Assembly: GCA_029211065.1 (NCBI GenBank)
Contig: JARGFK010000001.1
Coordinates: 101,265-158,551 of the forward strand
Reading direction: 5' to 3'
DNA: 57,287 bases
Source of the DNA: Desulfobacterales bacterium
Lineage (GTDB): Bacteria > Desulfobacterota > Desulfobacteria > Desulfobacterales > JARGFK01
Part shown: positions 1 through 8,527 of the stretch, one piece after another
Position numbering within the stretch: the stretch's first letter is position 1
How the letters are laid out: every line of letters begins with the position of its first letter
Program-made: the position numbers and the translations under genes
The notes under the pieces: generated by a model
The model's database searches: none
The model's input: only the letters and a program-made list of their open reading frames with translations
What the model was told of the DNA's origin: nothing

Positions 1-1
1 A

Positions 2-1717
2 GACCTGGAGGGGGTGTTCTCCGGCGTTGATTTTTTAAGGGATTTCAATCTGGGCAGATCGATTTCCCTATCCGGCAAACGCATTGCGGTCATCGGCGGC
101 GGGAACGTCGCCATGGATACGGTGAGGACAGCCCTGCGCCTGGGCGCTAAAAAGCCCTTTATCATCTACCGCCGCAGCATCGAAGAGATGCCGGCCAATG
201 CAGAAGAGATCGAGGAATGCAGGGAAGAGGGGATTCAGCTCCTGACGCTGACGAGTCCGACGCGCATCATCGGAGAGGCCGGCAAGGTCATTGCCATCGA
301 GTGCTTGAAAATGAAACTGGCTGAACCGGATGCCAGCGGGCGCAGACGCCCGGTTGCCCGGCAGGGAACGGAATTTATCATTAAAGTGGACGGGGTTATC
401 CCCGCCATCGGCCAGGAATCCGACTGGTCCTGTCTGGGGCCGGAATGCGCCTGCACCCTTTCGGACTGGGGCACGATGAAAGTGGACCCGATCACCTTGC
501 AGACCGATGATCCGGATATTTTTGCAGGCGGCGATGCTGTCACTGGACCGAAAACGGTCATCGAAGCCATTGAAGCCGGCAAACAGGCGGCTGTTTCCAT
601 CGATCGGTTTATCCGCAGTGTCGACCTTCGCGAAAATCGCGATGTCCAATGGCCTGCGGCACTGAACATTCCCACCGAGGGATACGATCGCATTCCCCGC
701 AACCGCATGCCGCTGCAGAAGCCGGCCAAGCGGCGCAAAAACTTTTCCGAAGTTCAACTGGGTTTCACGGAAGCCCAAACCCTGGCGGAGGCCAAGCGGT
801 GCATTTCCTGCGGGATTTGTTCGGAATGTTACCGGTGCGCACAGGCCTGCAAGGCGGAAGCCGTCAATTTCAGACAAACGGACAGACCGGTCGATCTGGA
901 TGTGGGCGCTGTGATTCTGGCCACCGGGCTTGACCTTTACGATGTCTCTGCTCTGGCCGAATATGGCTGGGGCCAAATAGCCAATGTTATTACGGCCATG
1001 CAGTTTGAACGAATGATCTGCGCGTCCGGACCGACCCAGGGGCACCTGAAACGTCCGTCGGACGCAAAGGAGCCGAAAAAACTGGCCTTTATCCAGTGTG
1101 TGGCGTCTCGCGATGTCCGCCATCAAAAATATTGCTCGTCTGTCTGCTGCATGCATGCAACCAAGGAGGCTGTTCTGGCCCGGGAACATTACCCGCAGCT
1201 GTCTTCAACCATCTTTTATATGGATATGCGGGCGGTGGGAAAGGGGTTTCAGGAGTATATCCAAAGAGCCAAAAGTCAGTACGGAGTGGAATACATCCGT
1301 GCCCGACCGGGCCGGGTGACTGAAAACAGCACCAACCACAACCCGGTCATCCATTTCGAGGATACCGTCAACCGGAAACTGGATGCCCGTGAGTTTGACA
1401 TGGTCATTCTGGCCCAGGCGCTCATACCGAGTGTCGGCAACGCCGGGCTTGCCCAAAAACTGGGCATTGAAATCGACGATTACGGTTTCATCGTCAGCCC
1501 GCAGCAATTAAAGAACCCCTTTGGCACCTCCCGTGAAGGGATTTTCGGCTGCGGTTTCTGTCAGTCTCCCATGGACGTGCCCGATTCGGTTGTCCGGGCA
1601 TCGGCTGCAGCCGCCAAGGCGGCGGAAGTACTGGCAATGGGCGGTGTATCGTTTCAGTCGCCTGATAATATAATTCCAGCGCATAAAACCAGGGCATCAG
1701 GAAAAGGCGGGGATTAA
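2..1717 (+). CDS. GltD/NfnL-like plus HdrA-like FAD oxidoreductase (5' truncated by window edge)
   Basis: The frame is open from the first bases (D-L-E-G-V-F...), so the N-terminus lies outside the window; the GTG at 14 is an internal codon, not a convincing start. The first third has a nucleotide-binding motif GGGNVAMDTVRTALRLGA and the IGQESDW/GGDAVTGPKTVIEAIEAGK segments of glutamate-synthase small-subunit-like flavoproteins. It is followed by a cysteine-rich linker CISCGICSECYRC...C (nt 799-852), then a second flavoprotein half with the HdrA-type motif YCSSVCCMHATKEA and a terminal CQSPMDVPDSVVRASAAAAK. This is a GltD-HdrA type fusion that probably moves electrons between NAD(P)H or ferredoxin and the neighbouring Hdr/AOR proteins. 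The partner assignment is inference from gene order. Confidence 0.85.
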   Translation, partial: DLEGVFSGVDFLRDFNLGRSISLSGKRIAVIGGGNVAMDTVRTALRLGAKKPFIIYRRSIEEMPANAEEIEECREEGIQLLTLTSPTRIIGEAGKVIAIECLKMKLAEPDASGRRRPVARQGTEFIIKVDGVIPAIGQESDWSCLGPECACTLSDWGTMKVDPITLQTDDPDIFAGGDAVTGPKTVIEAIEAGKQAAVSIDRFIRSVDLRENRDVQWPAALNIPTEGYDRIPRNRMPLQKPAKRRKNFSEVQLGFTEAQTLAEAKRCISCGICSECYRCAQACKAEAVNFRQTDRPVDLDVGAVILATGLDLYDVSALAEYGWGQIANVITAMQFERMICASGPTQGHLKRPSDAKEPKKLAFIQCVASRDVRHQKYCSSVCCMHATKEAVLAREHYPQLSSTIFYMDMRAVGKGFQEYIQRAKSQYGVEYIRARPGRVTENSTNHNPVIHFEDTVNRKLDAREFDMVILAQALIPSVGNAGLAQKLGIEIDDYGFIVSPQQLKNPFGTSREGIFGCGFCQSPMDVPDSVVRASAAAAKAAEVLAMGGVSFQSPDNIIPAHKTRASGKGGD

Positions 1718-1719
1718 CT

Positions 1720-1785
1720 GGATTCGTCTTTGAATTTTGGTTATTGGAATTTGTTTGATATTTAGAATTTGACATTTGGTATTTC
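1720..1785. repeat. Low-complexity GAATTTG-type intergenic repeat
   Basis: The gap after the first flavoprotein is made of degenerate short units (GAATTTTGG, GGAATTTGTTTG, GAATTTGACATTTGG). The other strand reads as the CAAATTCCAAA type of intergenic repeat. A related but shorter stretch occurs at 45290-45345. No gene is seen here. Confidence 0.5.
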
Positions 1786-1878
1786 AATAAGTGAGGGGGA
1801 TTCCAATAAAGCAAATCTTCCAGGGGATAACCGAAGCCTGGCCTTCTGGATCAGAATTCATTAACCGGTTGGATTGTT

Positions 1879-3585
1879 ATGTCTCTTAAAATCGGCGTAT
1901 TTGTCTGCAATTGCGGAACCAATATCGGTGGTACGGTCAATGTGCCCGAGGTGGTAAGGTACGCCGAAACCTTGCCGGATGTCGTTTGCGCCCAGGGAAA
2001 TCTTTACACCTGCTCGGAGGACGGTCTATCGGCCATTCGTAAAAAGATCGAAGAGCAGGACCTTAACCGGGTGGTGGTGGCCTCCTGCACACCGCGGACC
2101 CATGAGCCTCTTTTTAAAAAAAACTGCGAGCTGGCGGGCCTCAACAAATATCTTTTTGAATTTGTCAATCTCAGGGAGCATTGCTCCTGGGTTCACCTGG
2201 GTCGGCCGGTTGAAGCTACCGCCAAGGCCAAGGACCTGGTTCGAATGGGTGTGGCCAAGGTCAGCCTGCTCACTGCCCAGCAGGATCAGTCTACAGCGGT
2301 AACGCCGGCCACACTGATTATCGGCGGTGGTATTTCAGGGGTTTCAGCGGCATTGACACTAGCGAATCAGGGCTATCGGGTAGAAGTTGTTGAAAAGAAA
2401 AAAAGACTGGGGGGGCTTTTACAGGATGTCAACACCCTTTTTCCGGCTGATGAACCCGCTGCCGGCCTGTTAACGCCCCTGATCGATGCGGTCTGTCAGC
2501 ATGACAACATCCACATTCACCTCCAGGCTGAGGTAAAGGCCGTAAAAGGATTTATCGGAAATTTCACTGCTGTGGTGCGGACCCATAAACAAACTGAAGA
2601 AATAAATATCGGCACCATCATTGTCGCTGTGGGTGCGGAAGAATTCAAGCCCAAAGGTTTCCTGGGATATGGCCGCTATGTAAATGTGGTCACCCAGCTT
2701 GAATTGGAGAGACGCCTTAATACTAAACATGACGGTTCTAAACAAGTCGTTATGATCAACTGTGTGGGCGCTCGAGACGAGAACCGTCCCTATTGCGGTC
2801 GATTCTGCTGCATCACGGCCATGAAGAACGCCAGCTTGATTAAGGCGGCGCATCCCGAAACCCGGGTGACTGTTTTGCAGCGGGACGTGATGGCATACGG
2901 AAAGATTTTTGAGGAATATTATCAGAAAGCGCTTTCCCTGGGGGTTCAATTCATCCGTTTCAGTAATGATAAGCCGCCCCGGATCACAGGTACGCAAAAG
3001 GCTGCCGACAAGGTAACGGTTTACCATGAACTGATGGGCAAAAAGCTGGTTCTGGAGACCGACCTGGTCGTTCTGACAACACCGCTGATCCCGGCAAAGG
3101 ATAACCGGCAGCTGTCCCGGATGTTAAAGGTGCCCATCGGCAATGAAGGTTTTTTTATGGAAGCCCATCAAAAGCTCCGGCCGGTGGAGTTCCCGGCCGA
3201 CGGCATTTTCATTGCGGGCTGTGCCCGGTTCCCTGCTGATATATCCGAATGTGTCGCCCAGGGGTTTGCAGCGGCGGCCAAAGCCGCGGTTCCCATGGCC
3301 CGCCGACAGGTGGTCACCGAAGCATTTACGTCTGAGGTCAACCCCCTGCGGTGTTCCGCCTGCGGCCGGTGTGTTGAGATTTGTCCCTTTAACGCGGTCG
3401 GCTGGGTTGAAGCCGGAAACGTTGAAGGCGATACGATTCAGATCGCCCGGGTGAATTCGGCCGAGTGCAAGGGCTGCGGATTATGCGTGGCGTCCTGTAT
3501 CAGCGGCGCCCTTCAATTGAAAGGATTTACGGACGAGCAGCTTCTGGCCATGGTAAATGCCGTCATGGAGGGGCATCGGGAGTAG
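1879..3585 (+). CDS. HdrA-like heterodisulfide reductase subunit A (FAD, multiple 4Fe-4S)
   Basis: 568 aa. The start SLKIGVFVCNCGTNIGG is typical of HdrA, followed by SCTPRTHEPLFKKNC, an FAD-binding GGGISGVSAALTLANQGY and the family Cys motif PYCGRFCCITAMKNA. The C-terminus carries two ferredoxin-type 4Fe-4S motifs: Cys492/495/498/502 and Cys530/533/536/540. HdrA proteins perform flavin-based electron bifurcation or transfer, normally with HdrB and HdrC. Here an HdrC-like protein follows, but no HdrB is present in the window. HdrA-like subunits also accompany AOR-type enzymes in benzoyl-CoA reductase (Bam) complexes, which fits the AOR gene downstream. ATG start; no strong Shine-Dalgarno sequence is evident. 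Confidence 0.92.
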   Translation: MSLKIGVFVCNCGTNIGGTVNVPEVVRYAETLPDVVCAQGNLYTCSEDGLSAIRKKIEEQDLNRVVVASCTPRTHEPLFKKNCELAGLNKYLFEFVNLREHCSWVHLGRPVEATAKAKDLVRMGVAKVSLLTAQQDQSTAVTPATLIIGGGISGVSAALTLANQGYRVEVVEKKKRLGGLLQDVNTLFPADEPAAGLLTPLIDAVCQHDNIHIHLQAEVKAVKGFIGNFTAVVRTHKQTEEINIGTIIVAVGAEEFKPKGFLGYGRYVNVVTQLELERRLNTKHDGSKQVVMINCVGARDENRPYCGRFCCITAMKNASLIKAAHPETRVTVLQRDVMAYGKIFEEYYQKALSLGVQFIRFSNDKPPRITGTQKAADKVTVYHELMGKKLVLETDLVVLTTPLIPAKDNRQLSRMLKVPIGNEGFFMEAHQKLRPVEFPADGIFIAGCARFPADISECVAQGFAAAAKAAVPMARRQVVTEAFTSEVNPLRCSACGRCVEICPFNAVGWVEAGNVEGDTIQIARVNSAECKGCGLCVASCISGALQLKGFTDEQLLAMVNAVMEGHRE

Positions 3586-3667
3586 GGGCAAGTAATTGAT
3601 GATTGCCGATTGACGATTGGAAAAATCTTTAAATCAACAATCAACAATCATAAATCAACAATCGGAA
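3586..3667 (+). repeat. GATTG element, copy 1
   Basis: It begins directly after the HdrA stop codon: GGGGCAAG, then the arm TTGATGATTGCCGATTGACG, a core AAAATCTTTAAATC and an inverted arm of AATCAAC/AATCATA units ending CAACAATCGG. It belongs to the 13-member family described in the findings. Confidence 0.8.
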
Positions 3668-3714
3668 ACCTATATATCTGAACACTTTATTTCAATGATT
3701 GAGGGTCGGTATCA

Positions 3715-4209
3715 GTGAAAGTGAAACACCCGGAACAAAAACCGGTTTTTGACCGGGACACCATCGCGAAGTTTACAAAAGACCACCGGCTGAACCTGTG
3801 TCTGGAGTGCGGCAAGTGCAATGCCCTCTGTCCCATGGTGAATCTTTACGGTCGATACGACTATGGCCGGTCCTCCCGGGCCATTGTGGAGCGGATTCTG
3901 TTTGAGCCGGACAAGATCGGCGATGAGGCCTTCTGGTTTTGCCTGACCTGCGAGGAATGCACCTTTTACTGCCCCAGCGGGGTCTTGTTCCAAAGCTTTA
4001 TGACGGCCCTGAGAAACGATATGCTGCAGCAGGGGCATCACCGCTTCGCGGTCATGTGTCCGGACTGCGGCGAGTACCTGATGCCCAAGAATGAAATGGA
4101 ATATCTGGTGAAACGGGGAAATCGCAAAGAGATAGAGGCGCTGCTGTCCACCTGTCCGCGCTGCAAGAAAAAGAAGTATATGGATACGCTTAAGCGGATG
4201 GCGCCCTAG
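3715..4209 (+). CDS. HdrC-like 4Fe-4S protein
   Basis: 164 aa from GTG at 3715, with GAGGG 9 nt upstream. Two 4Fe-4S motifs are visible: CLECGKCNALCP and CLTCEECTFYCP, the arrangement of HdrC and succinate-dehydrogenase-type Fe-S subunits. A C-terminal zinc-ribbon-like part follows (MCPDCGEY...TCPRCKKKK). The CCG domains of HdrB are absent. Its position between HdrA and the AOR suggests it is an electron-transfer subunit linking the two; that role is inferred. Confidence 0.85.
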   Translation: MKVKHPEQKPVFDRDTIAKFTKDHRLNLCLECGKCNALCPMVNLYGRYDYGRSSRAIVERILFEPDKIGDEAFWFCLTCEECTFYCPSGVLFQSFMTALRNDMLQQGHHRFAVMCPDCGEYLMPKNEMEYLVKRGNRKEIEALLSTCPRCKKKKYMDTLKRMAP

Positions 4210-4500
4210 ACGGGGGTCAGGGATCGGGGGTCAGTGACGAGTAAAAAGTGACGAGTGACGAGGGACGATTGTTGATTGGAAAAAACCTTTAAATCAAAAA
4301 TCAACAATCATATATCAACAATCGAATAACCCTTAAATCGAAAATCATCCATCGCAGAGCGTTAGGAAAGTAGACAGTAGGAAGTGGGAAAATGTGGCTA
4401 ACGGCTAAGGACTTACGGCTCAAGGGAAGAGGGGATGCGCTTTTTCCTTACGCCGTGCGCCCTGTGCCTTTCGCCCAGTCTATAAATCATCCTGCTAAAG
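4210..4500. repeat. Intergenic repeat mosaic (several families)
   Basis: This 350-base gap holds no gene. It contains, in order, GGGGTCAGGGATCGGGGGTC (4213-4232), a TGACGAGTGACGAG run, a GATTG element (about 4264-4355), GTAGACAGTAGGAAG, and an arm pair of the GGCTAA type (GGCTAACGGCTAAGG... to CCTTACGCCGTGCGCC, about 4400-4482). Each motif recurs elsewhere in the window. Confidence 0.7.
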
Positions 4501-4562
4501 GCAGAAAGTCATTAAGACAATAAAATATTAATGTTCTGAATCAATATTGAAAGGAGATAACC

Positions 4563-4835
4563 ATGGCAATCGAGAAAGATAAGATTTCGGCAGCGGAAAG
4601 CCTGCGAAATACACGGACCTACGGCAAGTTCAGATGCCATAACCCCAGCTGCATGGGGCGATTGGTGCCGACGGCCGGATCCCGACAGGTTAAATGTCCG
4701 GTTTGCGGCCTTGAATTCCGGGTGGCATGGATCCGGCCTGATTTTCCGCGGATCCGCGGGCCTGTCTGGGATGTCAATCGTAAGATCGCGCAAAAAGCAG
4801 CCGCAGAAAAGATACAGAAAAAGGAGGAAAGTTAA
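4563..4835 (+). CDS. Small zinc-ribbon-like protein upstream of AOR
   Basis: 90 aa, preceded by an excellent ribosome site (AAAGGAGATAACC-ATG). The core has C-x4-C and CPVC pairs (CHNPSC...KCPVCGLEF), as in a small zinc ribbon or rubredoxin-like knuckle. The tail is basic and helical (RKIAQKAAAEKIQKKEES). It ends one base before the AOR start codon, and its 3' end carries the AOR ribosome site (AAGGAGG), so the two are translationally linked. I do not recognise the family. A metal-binding accessory protein or small subunit for the AOR is plausible only from context. Confidence 0.75.
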   Translation: MAIEKDKISAAESLRNTRTYGKFRCHNPSCMGRLVPTAGSRQVKCPVCGLEFRVAWIRPDFPRIRGPVWDVNRKIAQKAAAEKIQKKEES

Positions 4836-4836
4836 A

Positions 4837-6777
4837 ATGGCATTAAATAGAAAGATTGCATATATCGATCTCAGCACCGGCAAGATTGAAACCAAACCGA
4901 TCCCGGTGGAGGTTCGCAGGAAATTTCTCGGCGGCAGGGGGTTGGATGCCTATCTGCTGTATAACCATACCAAAAAGGGTGTGGATTCGCTGGGACCGAA
5001 AAACACACTGATCGTCAGCGGCGGCATTTTGACGGCAACCTGTGCGTCGGCAACCGCCCGGACGCACGTGATGGCAAAATCTCCCCTGACCAACCTGCTG
5101 GGCAGCTGCAATATGGGCGGCTTCTTTGCGCCGGAACTGGCCTGGGCCGGTTTTCATCACCTGGTCATCAAGGGAAAGGCCAAAAAGCCCGTATACCTCT
5201 GGATTCATAACGGCGAAATCGAAATCAGAGATGCCGCCAGCCTCTGGGGGCTCACCACCACGGAAACCCAGTGGGCCATTCGCAAGGAGCTGGATGACGA
5301 GGATATCAAAAGTATGGTGATCGGTCCGGCCGGTGAAAATCTGGTTCGTTTTGCCAACGTCATGACGGGGATCAAGAATTCCGGCGGCAGGACCGGGATG
5401 GGGGCTGTGATGGGGTCTAAAAACCTCAAAGCGATTGCCGCCAGGGGAACCATGGACATCAAGATTGCCCATCCCATTGACGCCCTGGAGTTCAACAAGC
5501 GCTTTATCGACCAGATCACCAGCGCCAAGGTCAATCAAACCCAGGGGACCCTGGGAACGCCTTTTATCTGGGGCGCCACCAATTCCTGGGGCGGCGTCAG
5601 AACCCGTAATTTCCAGTACAATCAGTGCGAGTATGCCGATGATATCGAACCCGAGCGGATAGATGAAATCTGTACCGAAACCATGGGGCCGCATCACATG
5701 ACCGGCTGCTTCGGCTGTCAGGTGCACTGCCGCGCCAAGTATAAAATTCCCACAGGGCCGTATGCCGGAAAATATGATGAAGGTCCGGAATATACCTCCC
5801 AGGGTGCCTTCGGCGGCGAGCCCGATTGCAAAAGCGCCGAGACGGTCCTGACCGGCAACCATCTGGTGAACCAGTGGGGTGTGGACAACCTGGAAATCGG
5901 CAGCATCATTGCCTGGGCAATGGAGCTTTATGAACTGGGGATCCTCACGTCCAAGGACACGGATGGCCTGGAGTTGCGGTTCGGCAATGATGAGGCCCTG
6001 CTGGAGATGGTTCGCCGCATTTGCTTTCGGGAGGGCTGGCTGGGGGATACCCTGGCCGACGGCGGCATCCCGGCATCCGAGAAGATCGGGAAAAATTCGT
6101 TTGACTACCTCATCCAGGTCAAAGGGATGAACAACCTGCATTCGGACGAAAGAGCCACCCCGGGGCTGGCCCTGAATATCGCCACAGCTTCCCGGGGCTC
6201 CGATCATTTAAGAAGCAGGCCGGCCATTGACCTCTACCATCTGCCCGAAGCGGTCTTGCGAAAGATTTACAGCAATCCCGTTCCCTATGACGGTCCCTTA
6301 AGCTCGGAGCATACCGAATATATCGGCAAACCCTGGCAGGTTTTCTGGCAGGAGAATTGCTACATGGCGGTTGACTGTCTGGGAATATGCAAATATCACA
6401 CGACCTTTTTAGGGGCGACCCTGCCGAATTTCGAAGATTGGCCCAAGGTGCTGTACTACAATACCGGCCTGGAGTTCACACCCAAGGATATATGGGACAT
6501 CGCGGAGCGCTGCAATAATATAGAACGGCTGTTTAATCTGCGGGAGGGGCTGACCCGGGACGACTTGAAAAAGGGCGATACCCTCAACCATCGTTACTTT
6601 GATGAGCCCTGCCTGCGGGGGGCGCCGGATGTCATCGGCGCCAAAATCGACCGGAAAAAATTCAAGAAGATGGTTGATGAGTTTTACGTTCATCATGGTT
6701 GGGACAAAAACGGCGTACCCACGCCGGAAACATTGAAACGGCTGGGCCTGGACCAGGAACCGTCCCATCTATTATAA
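4837..6777 (+). CDS. Aldehyde:ferredoxin oxidoreductase family tungstoenzyme
   Basis: 646 aa from the ATG at 4837; an upstream in-frame ATG at 4711 lies inside the previous gene and is unlikely. Family features are clear: N-terminal IAYIDLSTGKIE and FLGGRGLDAYLL, the pterin-contact segment RTGMGAVMGSKNLKAIA, GPEYTSQGAFGGEPDC, and 4Fe-4S ligands Cys291/Cys294/Cys298 (CFGCQVHC) plus Cys518 (DCLGICKY). AOR-family enzymes interconvert aldehydes and carboxylates with ferredoxin. A divergent branch, BamB, reduces benzoyl-CoA. The HdrA, HdrC-like and ferredoxin neighbours resemble the partners of BamB, but substrate cannot be decided from sequence alone. Cytoplasmic; no signal peptide. Confidence 0.92.
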   Translation: MALNRKIAYIDLSTGKIETKPIPVEVRRKFLGGRGLDAYLLYNHTKKGVDSLGPKNTLIVSGGILTATCASATARTHVMAKSPLTNLLGSCNMGGFFAPELAWAGFHHLVIKGKAKKPVYLWIHNGEIEIRDAASLWGLTTTETQWAIRKELDDEDIKSMVIGPAGENLVRFANVMTGIKNSGGRTGMGAVMGSKNLKAIAARGTMDIKIAHPIDALEFNKRFIDQITSAKVNQTQGTLGTPFIWGATNSWGGVRTRNFQYNQCEYADDIEPERIDEICTETMGPHHMTGCFGCQVHCRAKYKIPTGPYAGKYDEGPEYTSQGAFGGEPDCKSAETVLTGNHLVNQWGVDNLEIGSIIAWAMELYELGILTSKDTDGLELRFGNDEALLEMVRRICFREGWLGDTLADGGIPASEKIGKNSFDYLIQVKGMNNLHSDERATPGLALNIATASRGSDHLRSRPAIDLYHLPEAVLRKIYSNPVPYDGPLSSEHTEYIGKPWQVFWQENCYMAVDCLGICKYHTTFLGATLPNFEDWPKVLYYNTGLEFTPKDIWDIAERCNNIERLFNLREGLTRDDLKKGDTLNHRYFDEPCLRGAPDVIGAKIDRKKFKKMVDEFYVHHGWDKNGVPTPETLKRLGLDQEPSHLL

Positions 6778-6796
6778 GTTTTTAAGGAGGAAGCCA

Positions 6797-7291
6797 ATGG
6801 AAAAAGTCCTGAAGATAGATTATCAGAAATGTACCGGCTGCCGGCTGTGCGAGCTGGTTTGTTCGGTATCCCACCACGGGGTTTCAAACCCTGCCCGCAG
6901 CCGCATCAAGGTAGTGAAATGGGAGGCCGAAGGCCTGTATGTCCCCATGACCTGTCAGCAGTGCGAAGATGCCCCCTGCATCAGTGTCTGCCCGGTAAAA
7001 GCGACGTCCCGCGACGAGAACGATGGGTTTGTGGTGATTGACTATGAAAAATGCATCGGCTGCCGGTCCTGCGTGACGGTTTGCCCGTTCGGCGCCAGGA
7101 ATTACAGTACCATTGACAAGGTGGTGTTGAAATGCGACCTGTGCGGCGGCGACCCGCAGTGCGCAAGATTCTGCGAGGTCAAGGCGGTTGATTTTATCAG
7201 TGCGGACCGACTGAGCCAGTCCAAGAAAAAGGATGCCGCCAAAAGGCTTTCAACCGCTCAGAAGGCGGCTGCCACCCTCTATCCGGAGTGA
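6797..7291 (+). CDS. Four-cluster ferredoxin-type electron-transfer protein (AOR partner)
   Basis: 164 aa, with AAGGAGG upstream of the ATG and 19 bases after the AOR stop. Four Cys groups are visible: CTGCRLCELVCS, CQQCEDAPCISVCP, CIGCRSCVTVCP and CDLCGGDPQCARFC. This is the layout of HydN/HycB/BamC-like subunits. It probably accepts electrons from the AOR and passes them to the Hdr-like flavoproteins encoded upstream. Confidence 0.88.
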   Translation: MEKVLKIDYQKCTGCRLCELVCSVSHHGVSNPARSRIKVVKWEAEGLYVPMTCQQCEDAPCISVCPVKATSRDENDGFVVIDYEKCIGCRSCVTVCPFGARNYSTIDKVVLKCDLCGGDPQCARFCEVKAVDFISADRLSQSKKKDAAKRLSTAQKAAATLYPE

Positions 7292-7495
7292 TAATGGCGG
7301 GCGAAATACAGAGCGGGTTTGAAAAAATAAATAATTTACTTGCATTTTATCTAAAGATGTGAATAATGTTCAAAAATCAATCAAGTCCTACGTTAAATAA
7401 GGTGGGACAGTTTCCTTCTGAAGGAACCATTCGTTTGCCGATGCGGCATCCTCCAGTTTGAGACATTGAAAAACTTAGGAAAGGAGGATGCGATT

Positions 7496-7696
7496 ATGGC
7501 GAATGGAACTGTAAAATGGTTTAACGATCGAAAAGGGTTCGGATTCATTGAGCAGGAAGATGGGCCGGATGTGTTTGTTCATCATTCCGGAATCAAGGCA
7601 GAAGGTTTTAAATCTCTCAATGAAGGCGACAAGGTTACCTTTGACATAGAGAAGGGACAAAAAGGTCCTTCCGCTGTGAATGTCACGGTGGTCTAA
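7496..7696 (+). CDS. Cold-shock domain protein (CspA family)
   Basis: 66 aa: [20 protein letters not shown], then DVFVHHSGI. These are the RNP1 (KGFGFI) and RNP2 (VFVHH) motifs of the single-stranded nucleic-acid-binding OB fold. The start at 7496 is set by AAAGGAGGATGCGATT just upstream; an in-frame ATG at 7466 would give a ten-residue extension absent from the family. The 204-base upstream gap holds no gene and may be a long 5' UTR, common for cold-shock mRNAs. A strong terminator follows. Confidence 0.95.
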   Translation: MANGTVKWFNDRKGFGFIEQEDGPDVFVHHSGIKAEGFKSLNEGDKVTFDIEKGQKGPSAVNVTVV

Positions 7697-7716
7697 TTAC
7701 GATTTCTGAAAAAAAG

Positions 7717-7757
7717 AGGGCATTCCTTCGAAAAGGAAGGAGTGCCCTTTGTTTTTT
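7717..7757 (+). terminator. Rho-independent terminator after the cold-shock gene
   Basis: A 13-bp stem AGGGCATTCCTTC / GAAGGAGTGCCCT has one G-U pair and a 6-nt loop (GAAAAG). It is followed directly by TTGTTTTTT and starts 20 bases after the stop codon. Confidence 0.93.
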
Positions 7758-8153
7758 CGATAAATCGGACGATGCATCGAGACGTTTGAAAAATGTTCTT
7801 TTGTTCAAGTTCAAGGACGGCGATTCCACCACGGCGGGAATGAAATAGCCCGCAGCAAGACTTATCGACGAGCTCAAGTCGAGTTGTTACGGGGCATCTG
7901 ATGCCATGCCGGACTTGAGGAGCCTGCCCCGCACCTTGATGCGGGGGCATCCAGTTTGTGTTTCTGGATTCCGGCATTCGCCGGAATGACGACTTGCGGC
8001 AAGCCGCGGGGAATTGGACCCAAAAGAGAATTAATCCCGCGAAACGCGGGCTTGAGTCTGACGCTGAAATCGAACAAAAGAGGGTGTTTGGCGAAGGTCC
8101 CGCCGGCGCTGAAGGTTAATGGATTAACCAAAGTACAAGTGAAAGGATTTTAA
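7758..8153. other. Gene-free spacer with several hairpins and a dRS3-like palindrome
   Basis: No credible gene is seen. Visible inverted repeats are CTCAAGTC (7872-7879) with GACTTGAG, CCCGCA-CCTTGA-TGCGGG (about 7928-7945), the palindrome ATTCCGGCATTCGCCGGAAT (7968-7987) and CCCGCG-AAA-CGCGGG (8036-8050). The third resembles the ATTCC-N-GGAAT dispersed repeats (dRS3-like) known from other proteobacteria. A long structured 5' UTR for the RRM gene is possible. Confidence 0.6.
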
Positions 8154-8435
8154 ATGAATATTTATGTGGGCAATTTATCCTACAACCTTAACGAGGACGG
8201 ACTAAAAGCCATGTTCGATGAGTTTGGCGAAGTTGAAAGCGCCAAAATTATCATGGACCGGTTTTCCGGCAGATCAAAAGGTTTTGGTTTCGTGGAGATG
8301 CCGAGCAATTCCGAAGCGGACCAGGCAATAAAGGCGTTAAACGGGAGACTCATCGAAGGGAAAAATATAAAAGTAAACCCGGCGAACCCGGGCGGCAAAC
8401 GTGCTAAAAAAACATTTAAACCGAGACGGTATTAA
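8154..8435 (+). CDS. RRM-type RNA-binding protein
   Basis: 93 aa. A single RNA recognition motif spans almost the whole protein: RNP2 is IYVGNL (residues 3-8) and RNP1 is KGFGFVEM. A basic glycine/lysine tail follows (GGKRAKKTFKPRRY). The ATG follows GAAAGGATTTTAA. Small stand-alone RRM proteins occur in cyanobacteria and deltaproteobacteria and are often cold-induced. Its position next to a cold-shock gene fits an RNA-chaperone role, but that is inference. Confidence 0.93.
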   Translation: MNIYVGNLSYNLNEDGLKAMFDEFGEVESAKIIMDRFSGRSKGFGFVEMPSNSEADQAIKALNGRLIEGKNIKVNPANPGGKRAKKTFKPRRY

Positions 8436-8527
8436 GGCCGCAAGCCGCAGTTCATATCAAAGCGAAGGGGTGCGAGGCTTCGGCCGTTGTCTGTTTTAAG
8501 GTTCAGATAGCGTTCGTGTTTGAGGTC

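Noticed and set aside
3600-3670. GATTG elements as Rho-independent terminators
   Set aside because: Their position after stop codons fits, but the imperfect AT-rich arms lack a GC-rich stem and a following U-run.
4711-4836. N-terminal extension of the AOR from an upstream in-frame ATG
   Set aside because: The extension overlaps the zinc-ribbon gene in another frame, is arginine/lysine-rich without family similarity, and a strong ribosome site precedes the ATG at 4837.
4843-6207. Long open frame on the strand opposite the AOR gene (454 codons)
   Set aside because: It mirrors high-GC codon usage of the AOR gene; no domain, ribosome site or family pattern is visible. The same applies to opposite-strand frames at 68-1189, 34779-36014 and 41276-42265.
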